From: Pontibacter ramchanderi
GTDB lineage: Bacteria; Bacteroidota; Bacteroidia; Cytophagales; Hymenobacteraceae
Direction of reading: 5' to 3'
DNA: 64,000 nucleotides
NCBI RefSeq assembly: GCF_002846395.1
Contig: NZ_PJMU01000001.1
Location: 558,001-622,000 of the forward strand
Part shown: piece after piece, positions 46,390-54,332 of the stretch
Position numbering within the stretch: position 1 is the stretch's first letter
Layout: every line of letters starts with the position of its first letter
Notes under the pieces: model-generated
Database searches by the model: none
Told to the model about the DNA's origin: nothing
What the model saw: only the letters and a program-made list of their open reading frames with translations
Position numbers and translations under genes: made by a program

Positions 46390-47403
46390 TTACTCCCCTT
46401 CATGAGCTTGTATCACATGCTTTTTATCGGCAATCACCTTATCCAGGTCCCACTCCACACGCTTCCTGAGTGGCGCCCGGCGCACCTGGCAATCTGATTT
46501 AGTGCAAATAGGGCAAGACACCTCAATACAGGGGTCAGTATGGATGAAAAGCTCAATGTCCGGGTCAATCTGTTCGCGCACCAGTGCACCAACCGCTTCG
46601 ACTTCTTCGTGCGCTTCCAACACCGTCAGGTACCAGGGCACTGTCAGATGGCAGTCGATGTGCAGCGTGTTGCCGTATTTGATGACGCGGAGGTTATGAA
46701 TATCGATCCAGTTTTCGCGGCGGTTATCGTTGAGGACCTTTACGATGCGCTTCAGCAACTCGTAGTCGGCTTCGTCCATGATGCCTGCCAACGACACCCG
46801 CAAAATACGGTAGCCTGTGTAACAGATAAAGGCACCGAATAGAATGGCCACTGCACTGTCGAGCCATACCTGACCGGTCAGGTAGAGCAGCAGCAGACCG
46901 CTCAGTATACCTGCCGTTGAGTAGGCATCTGTTTTGAGGTGCTTGCCCCCGGCCACCAGCACCATCGAATTGGCTTTGTTACCCTGACGCTCCGTTAGGT
47001 AGCCTACTATATAATTGATAATGCCGGAGATGGCGATCAGGTATATACCGGTGTCGAGGCGGGAGATGACCTGCGGCTCAAAGAGGTTGTAAAACGATTT
47101 CAGAATAATAGCTCCCCCCGCCACCAGGATCAGCGAGCCCTCGAGGGTAGCTGCCACAAACTCGATCTTGCCATGTCCGTAAGGGTGGTTCAGGTCTTTA
47201 GGTCTGGCGGACAGCACCAGGCTGTAAAGGGAAAAACCACCAGCCACCACGTTGATGATAGATTCCAGTGCATCCGTCAGAATGGCATTGGAATTGGTGA
47301 GGTAAAAAGCCAAAAACTTAGCTCCCAGGAGCAGTAAACCCACCAGCAGTACCAGCATTTGCATGCGTACGTTCTCGTTTTGCTGCTTGAGTATTTTCTT
47401 CAT
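46390..47403 (-). CDS. Cation diffusion facilitator transporter
   Basis: 337 residues from the ATG at 47403 (MKKILKQQNENVRMQMLVL). Six TM helices with metal-site motifs: TDALESIIN in TM2 (Glu where many CDFs have a second Asp), HPYGHGKIEF after TM3 and HLKTDAYSTAG in TM5. A cytoplasmic domain follows, ending with a cysteine cluster C-x4-C-x2-C-x4-C (CIEVSCPICTKSDC), which is unusual and may bind a metal. Exports Zn, Fe or similar by proton exchange; metal not determined. A stretch before 47403 is open but not family-like. Confidence 0.87.
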   Translation of the reverse strand: MKKILKQQNENVRMQMLVLLVGLLLLGAKFLAFYLTNSNAILTDALESIINVVAGGFSLYSLVLSARPKDLNHPYGHGKIEFVAATLEGSLILVAGGAIILKSFYNLFEPQVISRLDTGIYLIAISGIINYIVGYLTERQGNKANSMVLVAGGKHLKTDAYSTAGILSGLLLLYLTGQVWLDSAVAILFGAFICYTGYRILRVSLAGIMDEADYELLKRIVKVLNDNRRENWIDIHNLRVIKYGNTLHIDCHLTVPWYLTVLEAHEEVEAVGALVREQIDPDIELFIHTDPCIEVSCPICTKSDCQVRRAPLRKRVEWDLDKVIADKKHVIQAHEGE

Positions 47404-47519
47404 TGGTGAGGCTCCGGGGGCAGGCGCATAAGACGCAAGCCTATACCTGACAAGGTACAAGGTACAGTGGCTGTATACAAATATAATCTAAAATTATGGC
47501 TGATGAAGGTACTACTACC

Positions 47520-47801
47520 TTAGGTGAGGGTGTCGGTCAGGTCGAGCCAGTTCGGGTTCATGGACTCTACCAGCCGTAGGTGATCTTCGGGCGCTCCGGA
47601 CTTGATGCGCTGTTCACGCACACGGGCAACTTCCTCCAGTTCGTAGTGTTCGTAATAAACCAGTTTGGTTGGTGTGGAGTGCCCGGCATGGCCATCCATT
47701 TGCTGGAGCAGGTTTTCAGAAACGCCAATACTCAACTGCGGCTGGGTCTGATCGCCCATGATGTAAACAAAGAAGTGGTTTGCGTGCTGATTTGGCTGCA
47801 T
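47520..47801 (-). CDS. Divergent GIY-YIG domain protein
   Basis: 93 residues. Fold-matching segments are HFFVYIMGDQTQPQLSIGVSENLLQQ, where the normal YIG is SIG, and KLVYYEHYELEEVARVREQRIKS, with the conserved Arg and Glu region. Small UPF0213-type GIY-YIG proteins are widespread and mostly uncharacterised; the changed YIG motif and short length make nuclease activity doubtful. Confidence 0.7.
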   Translation of the reverse strand: MQPNQHANHFFVYIMGDQTQPQLSIGVSENLLQQMDGHAGHSTPTKLVYYEHYELEEVARVREQRIKSGAPEDHLRLVESMNPNWLDLTDTLT

Positions 47802-47849
47802 AAGATAGGTGAGTTTGTTACCAAGGTATACGCAAGCCGCATTTCGTGG

Positions 47850-48272
47850 TTAGAAAACCTGCAGCCATTGGCGGGCATCCTCGGGTAGCAAAAAAGTACG
47901 CATGGTTATACCTGTGCTATTGTCTACCGTGTTGTCAATCTCGAGTTGGGTAAAGAATTCATAAGAATACACCCAGGCAAAATACTCCACTCCGGCCTCT
48001 AGCAAACTGGGTATCCATACCCTGTTCATCCATTTGGTATCGCCTGAGTGGCCTGTCACTTTCGAGTTGTCGTTTAGTATTTTGGTGATCCTGTACGCTT
48101 TCACCGTTTCCACTATTTTCAGACAACCTGTGTGTCCTTTTGTTGTGTCTAGCCACCCCTGCCAGTTAGAGCGGAGCATCTTATCTTCTGCATTCACCAT
48201 AATGTCCAGGTAGTCGCTTGTATGCACCAATTGCTCCCTGTTCTCATGTACGTATGGCATAAACTCTAACAA
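47850..48272 (-). CDS. Conserved hypothetical protein, STAS/SpoIIAA-like layout
   Basis: 140 residues, no signal peptide. Alternating strands and helices (SDYLDIMVNAEDKMLRSNWQG, KAYRITKILNDNSKV, EAGVEYFAWVYS, DARQWLQVF) resemble the small STAS/SEC14-like proteins of Bacteroidota. The gene diverges from 48442-48864, whose product has the same layout and length, so they look like paralogues. Function unknown. Confidence 0.6.
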   Translation of the reverse strand: MLEFMPYVHENREQLVHTSDYLDIMVNAEDKMLRSNWQGWLDTTKGHTGCLKIVETVKAYRITKILNDNSKVTGHSGDTKWMNRVWIPSLLEAGVEYFAWVYSYEFFTQLEIDNTVDNSTGITMRTFLLPEDARQWLQVF

Positions 48273-48441
48273 TTTACCTGGTTCTTGTATTTTTTACCGA
48301 TCCACGGGTTAATCTGTTACCTGACCCGAATAAATCATTGAACTATCCAAATAATAATCCCTTTAATGTAAAGCTATTGAACTATAGTACCTCCGGAAAC
48401 CCTTATATATTAACTGGCTACTTATATCTCTAAAGATCTAA

Positions 48442-48864
48442 ATGAAGCAATATAAAGACAATTATTGTCAGATCAGCTACAACCACAGCTCGAATCAGGT
48501 ATACCTGAAGTGGTTAATCCCACCCGATGAGGCTGCCCTGCTCAACACGTACAACAAGGCGCTTGACATGGCTATTTACAATAAAGCGGAAAGCTGGATT
48601 GCCGATAACTCCATAGGATTTCATCTGAACGTGTCCATGCAGCGCTCGCTGGCTACGCTGGCTGCTGGCCGGCTGCCGCACACTACCCTAAAGCGGTTTG
48701 CACGTGTAACACCCGTTGACGTGTTTCAGGAATTAATAACGCACAAGGTTTTCAGCCAAATTGGTGAGTTAACCGTTAATAGCCTGGAGTTCGAGGTTTT
48801 TCATCGCCATACTGATGCGAAAGCCTGGTGTATGCAAGTAACCGGCCAGCTATCGGTTAACTAA
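48442..48864 (+). CDS. Conserved hypothetical protein, paralogue of the divergent neighbour
   Basis: 140 residues. Pattern similar to the product of 47850-48272: a strand pair (CQISYNHSSNQVYLKWL), a helix over PPDEAALLNTYNKALD, SWIADNSIGF, FARVTPVDVF and a C-terminal helix DAKAWCMQVTG. Sequence identity is low, so the relationship rests on layout, length and divergent placement. Function unknown. Confidence 0.6.
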   Translation: MKQYKDNYCQISYNHSSNQVYLKWLIPPDEAALLNTYNKALDMAIYNKAESWIADNSIGFHLNVSMQRSLATLAAGRLPHTTLKRFARVTPVDVFQELITHKVFSQIGELTVNSLEFEVFHRHTDAKAWCMQVTGQLSVN

Positions 48865-48897
48865 TCTCTGAAACAATCATTAAACGGAAATTCAAAC

Positions 48898-49161
48898 ATG
48901 GCACTAGGCCCGAAGCTTATCGAGAAGCTAGAGAAATTGTACGCGCCCGACAGTAAGCTTGACCAGCATTATAATGGCAAAGACCTCACCTTCATCACTA
49001 ACGAAAACGGGGAGCCAATTACCTTATTTATAGGTAAACGGCTGGAGGACGGAGCGATTTCAGGAGAGCGGTATGTCCGCAAGATCGTGCGTGACAGCAA
49101 AACTGGAAAAATGGTGCGCAGCCACTGGGACCTGAAAGGTAAAGTCACCAGAGGCACTTAA
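48898..49161 (+). CDS. Conserved hypothetical small protein
   Basis: 87 residues, basic, no signal peptide: MALGPKLIEKLEKLYAPDSK, LTFITNENGEPITLFIGKR, SGERYVRKIVRDSKTGKMVR. The regular strand pattern and lack of repeats suggest a small folded cytoplasmic domain; similar short proteins occur in related Bacteroidota (from memory). 33 bases downstream of 48442-48864 on the same strand; its stop lies 3 bases from the convergent gene below. Confidence 0.62.
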   Translation: MALGPKLIEKLEKLYAPDSKLDQHYNGKDLTFITNENGEPITLFIGKRLEDGAISGERYVRKIVRDSKTGKMVRSHWDLKGKVTRGT

Positions 49162-49164
49162 GTA

Positions 49165-49365
49165 CTACAATTCCTGCATGTCAAAGTCTTTGCCACGGCC
49201 GTAGCGCATCAGGTCCTGTAGCATGAACACTTCCAGCGTATGCAGGTCTTTCACCAGGTGGCTTCCCTCGTCGGGCATATCCAGCACCTGAAACTCAAAG
49301 CGCTCCCCGTAATTCTCCATCACATACTTCTTCCCTTTTCTCAGGTTGTCAAACGATATGGCCAT
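49165..49365 (-). CDS. Conserved hypothetical small protein
   Basis: 66 residues (MAISFDNLRKGKKYVMENYG, FEFQVLDMPDEGSHLVKDLH, FMLQDLMRYGRGKDFDMQEL). Looks like a small beta-barrel-type domain with an ordered charge pattern; no motif recognised. It converges on the preceding gene with a 3-base gap and no visible terminator. Confidence 0.55.
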   Translation of the reverse strand: MAISFDNLRKGKKYVMENYGERFEFQVLDMPDEGSHLVKDLHTLEVFMLQDLMRYGRGKDFDMQEL

Positions 49366-49454
49366 GCTGTCTTCTCTTCAAGATTTAAGGCAAGTATAGG
49401 CAGCTTTGCGTTTAATTCTTAGTATCTGGCTATCTTTACCGAAAATAAATTGAC

Positions 49455-50204
49455 GTGTTAGAGTTACTATACGAGGACGAGAGCTACGTAGCGGTCAACA
49501 AACCCAATGGGCTTCTCGTGCACCGCACCCGCATTGCCGAAGAGAAAAAGGAATTTGCACTTCAGATGCTGCGCGACCAGTTGGGCCATGCAGTATACGC
49601 CGCTCACCGCCTGGACCGTGGCACCTCGGGCGTGCTGCTGTTTGCCAAAACTCCCGAAGCGGTTGCTCCCATTGTGAAGGCCTTTGAAGAAAAACAGGTT
49701 GACAAAGCCTACTACGCCATTGTGCGCGGCTATACCCCAGAGACAGGTATAATCGACAGCCCGATTCGGCCGGACAAAGACCACAAGCACAAAATGCCGC
49801 AGGATGCCCTGACAAATTACGAGCGGCTTGGCACTGTGGAGCTTCCTATACCTGTCGGCCGTTACAGCACGGCCCGCTACTCACTCGTAAAGGTGCAACC
49901 TGAAACAGGTCGCATGCACCAGATCCGGAAACATTTTGCGCACATCAGGCACTACATTGTGGGCGATAAACGACATGGTGACTGGCGGCATAACCAGATG
50001 TTCCGCGAGCAACTTGAGTGTCCTGTTATGCTTTTGCACTCCGCTACGCTTGGTTTCATACATCCTGAAACAGGGAGCCCGGTTAAACTGACGGCACCCT
50101 TACCTTTCCATTTTCACCGACTGTGTGTGCAGTTTGGCTGGGAAGGAGCATTGCAGCGAGAAGGGCTTGGGCAGTTAGCTACACTCGGCTCAGGTATGGC
50201 GTAG
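49455..50204 (+). CDS. truC: tRNA pseudouridine synthase, TruC/RluA family
   Basis: 249 residues from a GTG start. Catalytic motif HRLDRGTSGVLLFAK with Asp54, and the RluA-family PETGRMHQIRKHFAHIRHYIVGDKRHGD block that is characteristic of TruC (pseudouridine 65 of tRNA). N-terminal LLYEDESYVAVNKPNGLLVH is the usual strand pair; no S4 domain. Its 3' end overlaps the convergent hypothetical gene by 15 bases. Confidence 0.87.
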   Translation: MLELLYEDESYVAVNKPNGLLVHRTRIAEEKKEFALQMLRDQLGHAVYAAHRLDRGTSGVLLFAKTPEAVAPIVKAFEEKQVDKAYYAIVRGYTPETGIIDSPIRPDKDHKHKMPQDALTNYERLGTVELPIPVGRYSTARYSLVKVQPETGRMHQIRKHFAHIRHYIVGDKRHGDWRHNQMFREQLECPVMLLHSATLGFIHPETGSPVKLTAPLPFHFHRLCVQFGWEGALQREGLGQLATLGSGMA

Positions 50205-50546
50205 CATCTGCTTCACCATCTCAACCTGCAGTTGCGCCACAAAGTTACTACGGGAGTCTGCATTAAGGGCTGTGAGCAGGTAAGCCATGCGCGACAGGCG
50301 CCAATCCTGCACCACTTCGCCATTTCGGGAGCGGTATACCACCTTAAAGTTTTCCTGAAGGGGCACATGCATGCTGTTGCAAACTTCCGTGGCCCTCTTC
50401 ACCGCCTCACACAGTTCCTGTAAGTTGTGGCAGCCCTTTTGCTCCAGCAGGTCGCTGGCATAGCAGGTCAGGTTACTGTCGGTAAGGCTGTCTACAAAGC
50501 TATCGATTGGGCTATGCATACTAATGTGGTCAAGGGTCATTAACAT
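50190..50546 (-). CDS. Hypothetical protein with a DinD-like segment
   Basis: 118 residues. The segment VVYRSRNGEVVQDWRLSRMAYLLTALNADSR resembles the DYHLSRYACYLIAQNGDPR core of DNA-damage-inducible DinD/BRO-type proteins, but the protein is much shorter. The ATG could be the first or third codon, or later (MHSPIDSF). Its 3' end overlaps truC by 15 bases. The resemblance is from memory and should be tested by profile search. Confidence 0.5.
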   Translation of the reverse strand: MLMTLDHISMHSPIDSFVDSLTDSNLTCYASDLLEQKGCHNLQELCEAVKRATEVCNSMHVPLQENFKVVYRSRNGEVVQDWRLSRMAYLLTALNADSRSNFVAQLQVEMVKQMLRHT

Positions 50547-50575
50547 GGCAGTGAGTTTAATCCTGTGCTACTAAG

Positions 50576-51499
50576 TTATACGCTGGCTGTTTTGCGATGG
50601 TGCAGTTCCCGGAGCCGTTCCATCAGGCCCCTCTCCTCTTCGGTAAGATGTACTGGCAGCTGCACTTCTATCTTTACGTACAAATCGCCGTGCTGGTCTG
50701 TTTTGCCGTAAACGGGCATTCCTTTTCCGCGTAGTCGCAGTGTTTTGCCGTTTTGTGTGCCAGCGGGAATCTTGAGTTTGAGCTTGCCGGTTAAGGTAGA
50801 CACCTGCACCTCACCCCCCAGTATGGCAGTATACATGTCGAGGTTCAGCCTGGTGTGCAGATCATCCCCCTGCCGCTCAAAACCCGGCAGCGGCTGCACC
50901 TGCACCCGAATGTACAGGTCTCCGGCCGTTCCTCCGGCCAAAGCGGGTCCGCCCTTTCCTTTGATCTTGAGCACCTGCCCATCAGACACACCCGGCTTGG
51001 TAGTAATACGTAGCTGCTGGCCATTTACGGTGAGTAAACGCGATGTACCGCTGTAGGCCTCCTGCATGGTAATGAGCATCTCAGCTTCATAGTCCTGCCC
51101 CTTGGCACCTCCCCTGCCTGCCCGAAAACCGCCACCCTGCTGCGAGAATCCGCCTCCGAAAAACTGCTCGAAGAAATCAGAGAAGCCGCTGCCCCCTCCA
51201 AACATATCGCCCAAGTCGCCTTCGTAATAGGTGCCGCCGCGACCGCCCTGGTATGGGCCGCCTTGCTGCTGAAAATGCCGCCAGTTAGCGCCCAGTTCAT
51301 CGTACTGTTTACGCTTTTGTTCATCTCCCAGCACTTCGTAGGCTTCGCTGATGTCCTTGAACTTCTCTTCGGCAGCTTTGTCGCCTTTCGTTTTATCCGG
51401 GTGATATTTTTTGGCCAAAGCACGGTAGGCCTTTTTGATATCAGCCTGCGATGCAGACTTCTCTACACCCAGTATCTTGTAATAGTCCTTGTATTCCAT
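50576..51499 (-). CDS. DnaJ-class co-chaperone, CbpA-like
   Basis: 307 residues from the ATG at 51499 ([12 protein letters not shown]). J-domain with HPD (33-35), Gly/Phe-rich linker ([17 protein letters not shown]), then two C-terminal substrate-binding domains (about 125-295) with no zinc-finger CxxCxGxG repeats, which places it with CbpA/DnaJ class II. It stimulates DnaK ATPase and binds unfolded clients. The region 51500-51625 upstream carries three AGGTATA words. Confidence 0.88.
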   Translation of the reverse strand: MEYKDYYKILGVEKSASQADIKKAYRALAKKYHPDKTKGDKAAEEKFKDISEAYEVLGDEQKRKQYDELGANWRHFQQQGGPYQGGRGGTYYEGDLGDMFGGGSGFSDFFEQFFGGGFSQQGGGFRAGRGGAKGQDYEAEMLITMQEAYSGTSRLLTVNGQQLRITTKPGVSDGQVLKIKGKGGPALAGGTAGDLYIRVQVQPLPGFERQGDDLHTRLNLDMYTAILGGEVQVSTLTGKLKLKIPAGTQNGKTLRLRGKGMPVYGKTDQHGDLYVKIEVQLPVHLTEEERGLMERLRELHHRKTASV

Positions 51500-51572
51500 G
51501 CCAGTAAGGTATAACACTCAGCTACAGGTATAAAACGCAAACCTGCACCAGGGGTTAAGCAGGTATAAAACA

Positions 51573-51602
51573 AAAAGCACCACCCCTGTGGGCAGTGCTT
51601 TT
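51573..51602 (-). terminator. Terminator of the Pmp3-type gene
   Basis: AAAAGCAC (51573-51580) pairs with GTGCTTTT (51595-51602), with inner CCC/GGG pairing, 24 bases beyond the stop of the minus-strand gene at 51626. Reads as a hairpin followed by T-residues on that strand. Confidence 0.68.
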
Positions 51603-51625
51603 ATTGAATGTGCAACTGGATAGGC

Positions 51626-52219
51626 TTAGATCGTGTCTGTCACTACTAACAGCGCATAAATCACACCCGGAATCCAGAAGAGCAGCGTGAGGATAAGGCT
51701 GATCCAGAACTGCGTGCCTATACCTACGTGCAGAAACACGGCCAGAGGAGGAAGCAATACCGCCAAAATAATTTTGATGATGCTCAGTTCGCCGCTACGA
51801 CGATCCTGTTTCAAGGCCTCGCGCACTTCTTTCTTAAACTCTTTCTTCTCCGCTTTTGTCATACTCGCCAGTCGCTCTTTAGCCATTGCCAGGGCCTCTG
51901 CTTCAGTAACCGTTACCTCCTCAACAGCTGCCGGGGCAATAGGTGCCATTTTAGGAGCAGGTGCGGCTGGGGCTGCAGGTATAGCGGCGCTTGCTTCCAA
52001 TACTGGTTCAGCTTTTGACTTCTCCTCGGCGGCTGCCAGAGCAACTTCACTCAGCGAAATCTCAGGGGCTACCTCCTGCGTATTGGCAGGCTTCTTCATG
52101 TCGTGGTAAGGTGCCTGTTTGTGGCCGGCAAACTCATAGTACTTGGCAGAGCTACAGGCAAACAGCAATTGAGCGGCCACCAGAACAAATACCAGATTAA
52201 GTAAACTTTTGATCTTCAT
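51626..52219 (-). CDS. YqaE/Pmp3-family protein with lipoprotein N-terminus
   Basis: 197 residues in three parts: a lipoprotein signal (AAQLLFAC, Cys 22); an Ala/Pro/Glu-rich linker and coiled segment (MTKAEKKEFKKEVREALKQDRR); and a C-terminal Pmp3/YqaE domain of two TM helices (SIIKIILAVLLPPLAVFLHVG, WISLILTLLFWIPGVIYALLV). Ordinary Pmp3 proteins are about 55 residues. The lipidated, linker-extended form occurs in Bacteroidota. Likely stress or membrane-potential related by family; unproven. Confidence 0.83.
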   Translation of the reverse strand: MKIKSLLNLVFVLVAAQLLFACSSAKYYEFAGHKQAPYHDMKKPANTQEVAPEISLSEVALAAAEEKSKAEPVLEASAAIPAAPAAPAPKMAPIAPAAVEEVTVTEAEALAMAKERLASMTKAEKKEFKKEVREALKQDRRSGELSIIKIILAVLLPPLAVFLHVGIGTQFWISLILTLLFWIPGVIYALLVVTDTI

Positions 52220-52356
52220 AGTTTTAGGTTTTAAAATAATAAAATAAAAAGATGGAACCCTGAAAGGGTGTATACCGCTAAAGAGATAGCGTTTTATTTA
52301 TATGCAAATCTCTTCATATATAAAATACAGTACTGCATAACCTGTTATTTTGTTCT

Positions 52357-53082
52357 CTAAATAGCGTTTTTGGATGGTAGCGCCTTCTCGTGCATGGTCA
52401 CTTGCTCCAGCGTATCCGCCAAAAGTGATCTTATATGCTGCCACCTGTCTCCACCTTCCTGTGCAAACTTCTGGTTTACTTCCAGTTCAATGCCTATGTA
52501 TTCATCCGCCTTAAACTTACGGCGCAGGTACGTCGGGAAACCGTCTGCTATACCCAGGTAGGGATAGTTGAAGCGAACCAGCAGGTCCTTATCCGCTTTG
52601 TTGAGGGCGGCTTTCCATTTTCGGCTGTAGGCTTGCTCGTGTTTCCGCTTCGGGTTATAGAGTAGACCGATGTCCGCCTTACGTTCCTCGCCATCCAATA
52701 CTGGGGTGAAGGTATGGACGGCAACATGCAGCACGCGCCTTCCAGCCGACACGAAGTCAGACACCATTTGCTCCACTTGCTCGCGATATGGTTTGTAATG
52801 TTTATCTAGCAGCCTTTCCTTTTCGGCTGGCGGCAACACTTGTGTGTACGCCGAGAAAAGGCGCGCATGGTGCAGCGAGCGATTCAGTTCTACCAACAGC
52901 CTACTCGTCTCTGAATAAAAGCCCACATCGGCCAAAGGCCGCAGAGTATGGTAGAGGTCGAGTGCACCAATGTCGTAGCCCTGGTGCGTATTCAGTATTT
53001 CCCCGTGCCCTTGAAAGAGTGGTGCATAGGCAGCGGGTATCAGGTTTCCACCGTGTTCACAGGTAAGTAAGAGTCTCAGCAT
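52357..53082 (-). CDS. N-formylglutamate amidohydrolase family protein
   Basis: 241 residues. Zinc-amidohydrolase features: LLTCEHGGNLIP at the start, YDIGALDL, LVELNRSLHHARLF, LHVAVHTFTP with its His, RKADIGLLYNPKRKHEQ and YIGIELEVNQKF. The family removes formyl or acyl groups from glutamate-type amides. It overlaps the GCS2-ligase gene by 7 bases and is the last gene of a four-gene minus-strand operon that forms and cleaves amide bonds, so its job is probably to trim that pathway's product rather than histidine catabolism (no hut genes are present). Confidence 0.86.
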   Translation of the reverse strand: MLRLLLTCEHGGNLIPAAYAPLFQGHGEILNTHQGYDIGALDLYHTLRPLADVGFYSETSRLLVELNRSLHHARLFSAYTQVLPPAEKERLLDKHYKPYREQVEQMVSDFVSAGRRVLHVAVHTFTPVLDGEERKADIGLLYNPKRKHEQAYSRKWKAALNKADKDLLVRFNYPYLGIADGFPTYLRRKFKADEYIGIELEVNQKFAQEGGDRWQHIRSLLADTLEQVTMHEKALPSKNAI

Positions 53083-54332
53083 GGTTTTTCAGGTATAAAT
53101 ACGCCGCCGTTTTGCAGGCAGCGTGACAGGCTCAGGTATACCCGCCGGATGTCGTGCTCGGTCGGGTTTTTGCCCAGTGCTTCTACCAGGCGCTTGGATA
53201 AACTGCCGCGGGACAAGATCACATTCAGGGCGTGGGCCACATGGGGCTGCTCCTCCAGATTGAGCGTTTCGGCCACCAAGTGTTTCCACAGTTCACCCAC
53301 TGTGCAATTCTCTTTGCAGTCGAAACCGAAGCAATCGATAAAATCGCGGTCGTTGATCACGACTTCCTGTCCGCTGCGCACCACCTGCAGGAAAAGTTCA
53401 GCCAAACGGTTTTCGTCCCATAGTTTCAGCTTGTCTATACCTACCCAGCGCTCAGCCACCAGCGCCTGAACGGCGGCCACCACAGCCTGCAGCACAGCCA
53501 GGTCAGCCACCGGACTTTCCTGTATGTCAATGATGCGGATCTCGATGGCATTTCGGTCGAAACGGGCAATGGCACCGCGCGAGTTCAGGAATTCCTCCTG
53601 CAGCACACCTTCCGGGTCAAACGGAGCCACGGCATCATACATACGCCGCAGGATCTGTTTTTCGTAATCTTTTTGCGTGAAAACGGCTTCGGGAACCACC
53701 TTGCCGGCAATAGCAGAAATCTTGTCCTGGTTGTGGCGGTATACCTCCAGGCGGGTGTCCAGCAGGCCAGACAGCTTTCCATCCAGCACAGGTGACGAGG
53801 CCGCCAGCGCAGGTATAAGCGGCAGCACCATTCGGATGGCAGCATGCAGCTTACCGAACTCCTCGTCATTGCCAAAGGGCAGGTTCAGGTGTGTGCTCTG
53901 CAGATTGGCCCAGCCATGCCCACGGCAATCGAAAATACGGTTATAGGCCTCGTATACTGCGTTGTGCTCGTGCGGCCACAGTTTAGTTTCTTTGAATGGA
54001 TCCATCAGCGGGTGGGCGCCGGTCGGCAGCAGCATGGCGTTGTGCTTCTCGAGTAACTGGTTGATCTTCCGGACATGCTCCTGAAAATCGTTTTCCAAAC
54101 CATCCAGGGTATGGACAGGAGATTGCGTTTTAAGCTCCACCACGTGCAGCACCAGTTCATTGGACCAAGCCATTTTGCCAAACTCTACATCCGACACGTA
54201 GGCCCCTACCTCATCGTAGATCAACTGGTCCGTGATGGGCCGCACCTGCAGCGTGTTACGGTCCACGATCATGTATTCCATCTCCACACCATAGCCTTCA
54301 AACAGGTGTAGCGTAGCGGGTTTAGTACTCAT
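53076..54332 (-). CDS. GCS2-family carboxylate-amine ligase (YbdK-like)
   Basis: 418 residues from the ATG at 54332 (MSTKPATLHLFEGYGVEMEYMI); the ATG at 54356 is in frame and would increase the overlap with the upstream gene from 11 to 35 bases. Glutamine-synthetase-type ligase fold: GVEMEYMIVD at the N-terminus, NELVLHVVELKT, PTGAHPLMDPFKE, HLNLPFGNDEEFGKLHAAIR and IEIRIIDIQESPVAD. These enzymes join a carboxylate, often glutamate gamma-carboxyl, to an amine using ATP. Operon neighbours suggest that it builds a small peptide-like compound. Substrates unknown. Confidence 0.84.
   Translation of the reverse strand: MSTKPATLHLFEGYGVEMEYMIVDRNTLQVRPITDQLIYDEVGAYVSDVEFGKMAWSNELVLHVVELKTQSPVHTLDGLENDFQEHVRKINQLLEKHNAMLLPTGAHPLMDPFKETKLWPHEHNAVYEAYNRIFDCRGHGWANLQSTHLNLPFGNDEEFGKLHAAIRMVLPLIPALAASSPVLDGKLSGLLDTRLEVYRHNQDKISAIAGKVVPEAVFTQKDYEKQILRRMYDAVAPFDPEGVLQEEFLNSRGAIARFDRNAIEIRIIDIQESPVADLAVLQAVVAAVQALVAERWVGIDKLKLWDENRLAELFLQVVRSGQEVVINDRDFIDCFGFDCKENCTVGELWKHLVAETLNLEEQPHVAHALNVILSRGSLSKRLVEALGKNPTEHDIRRVYLSLSRCLQNGGVFIPEKPC

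Noticed and set aside
52357..54332. Histidine-degradation or glutathione operon
   Set aside because: The amidohydrolase and GCS2 genes could suggest these, but hutH/U/I and a glutathione synthetase are absent and the RLAN ligase does not fit.
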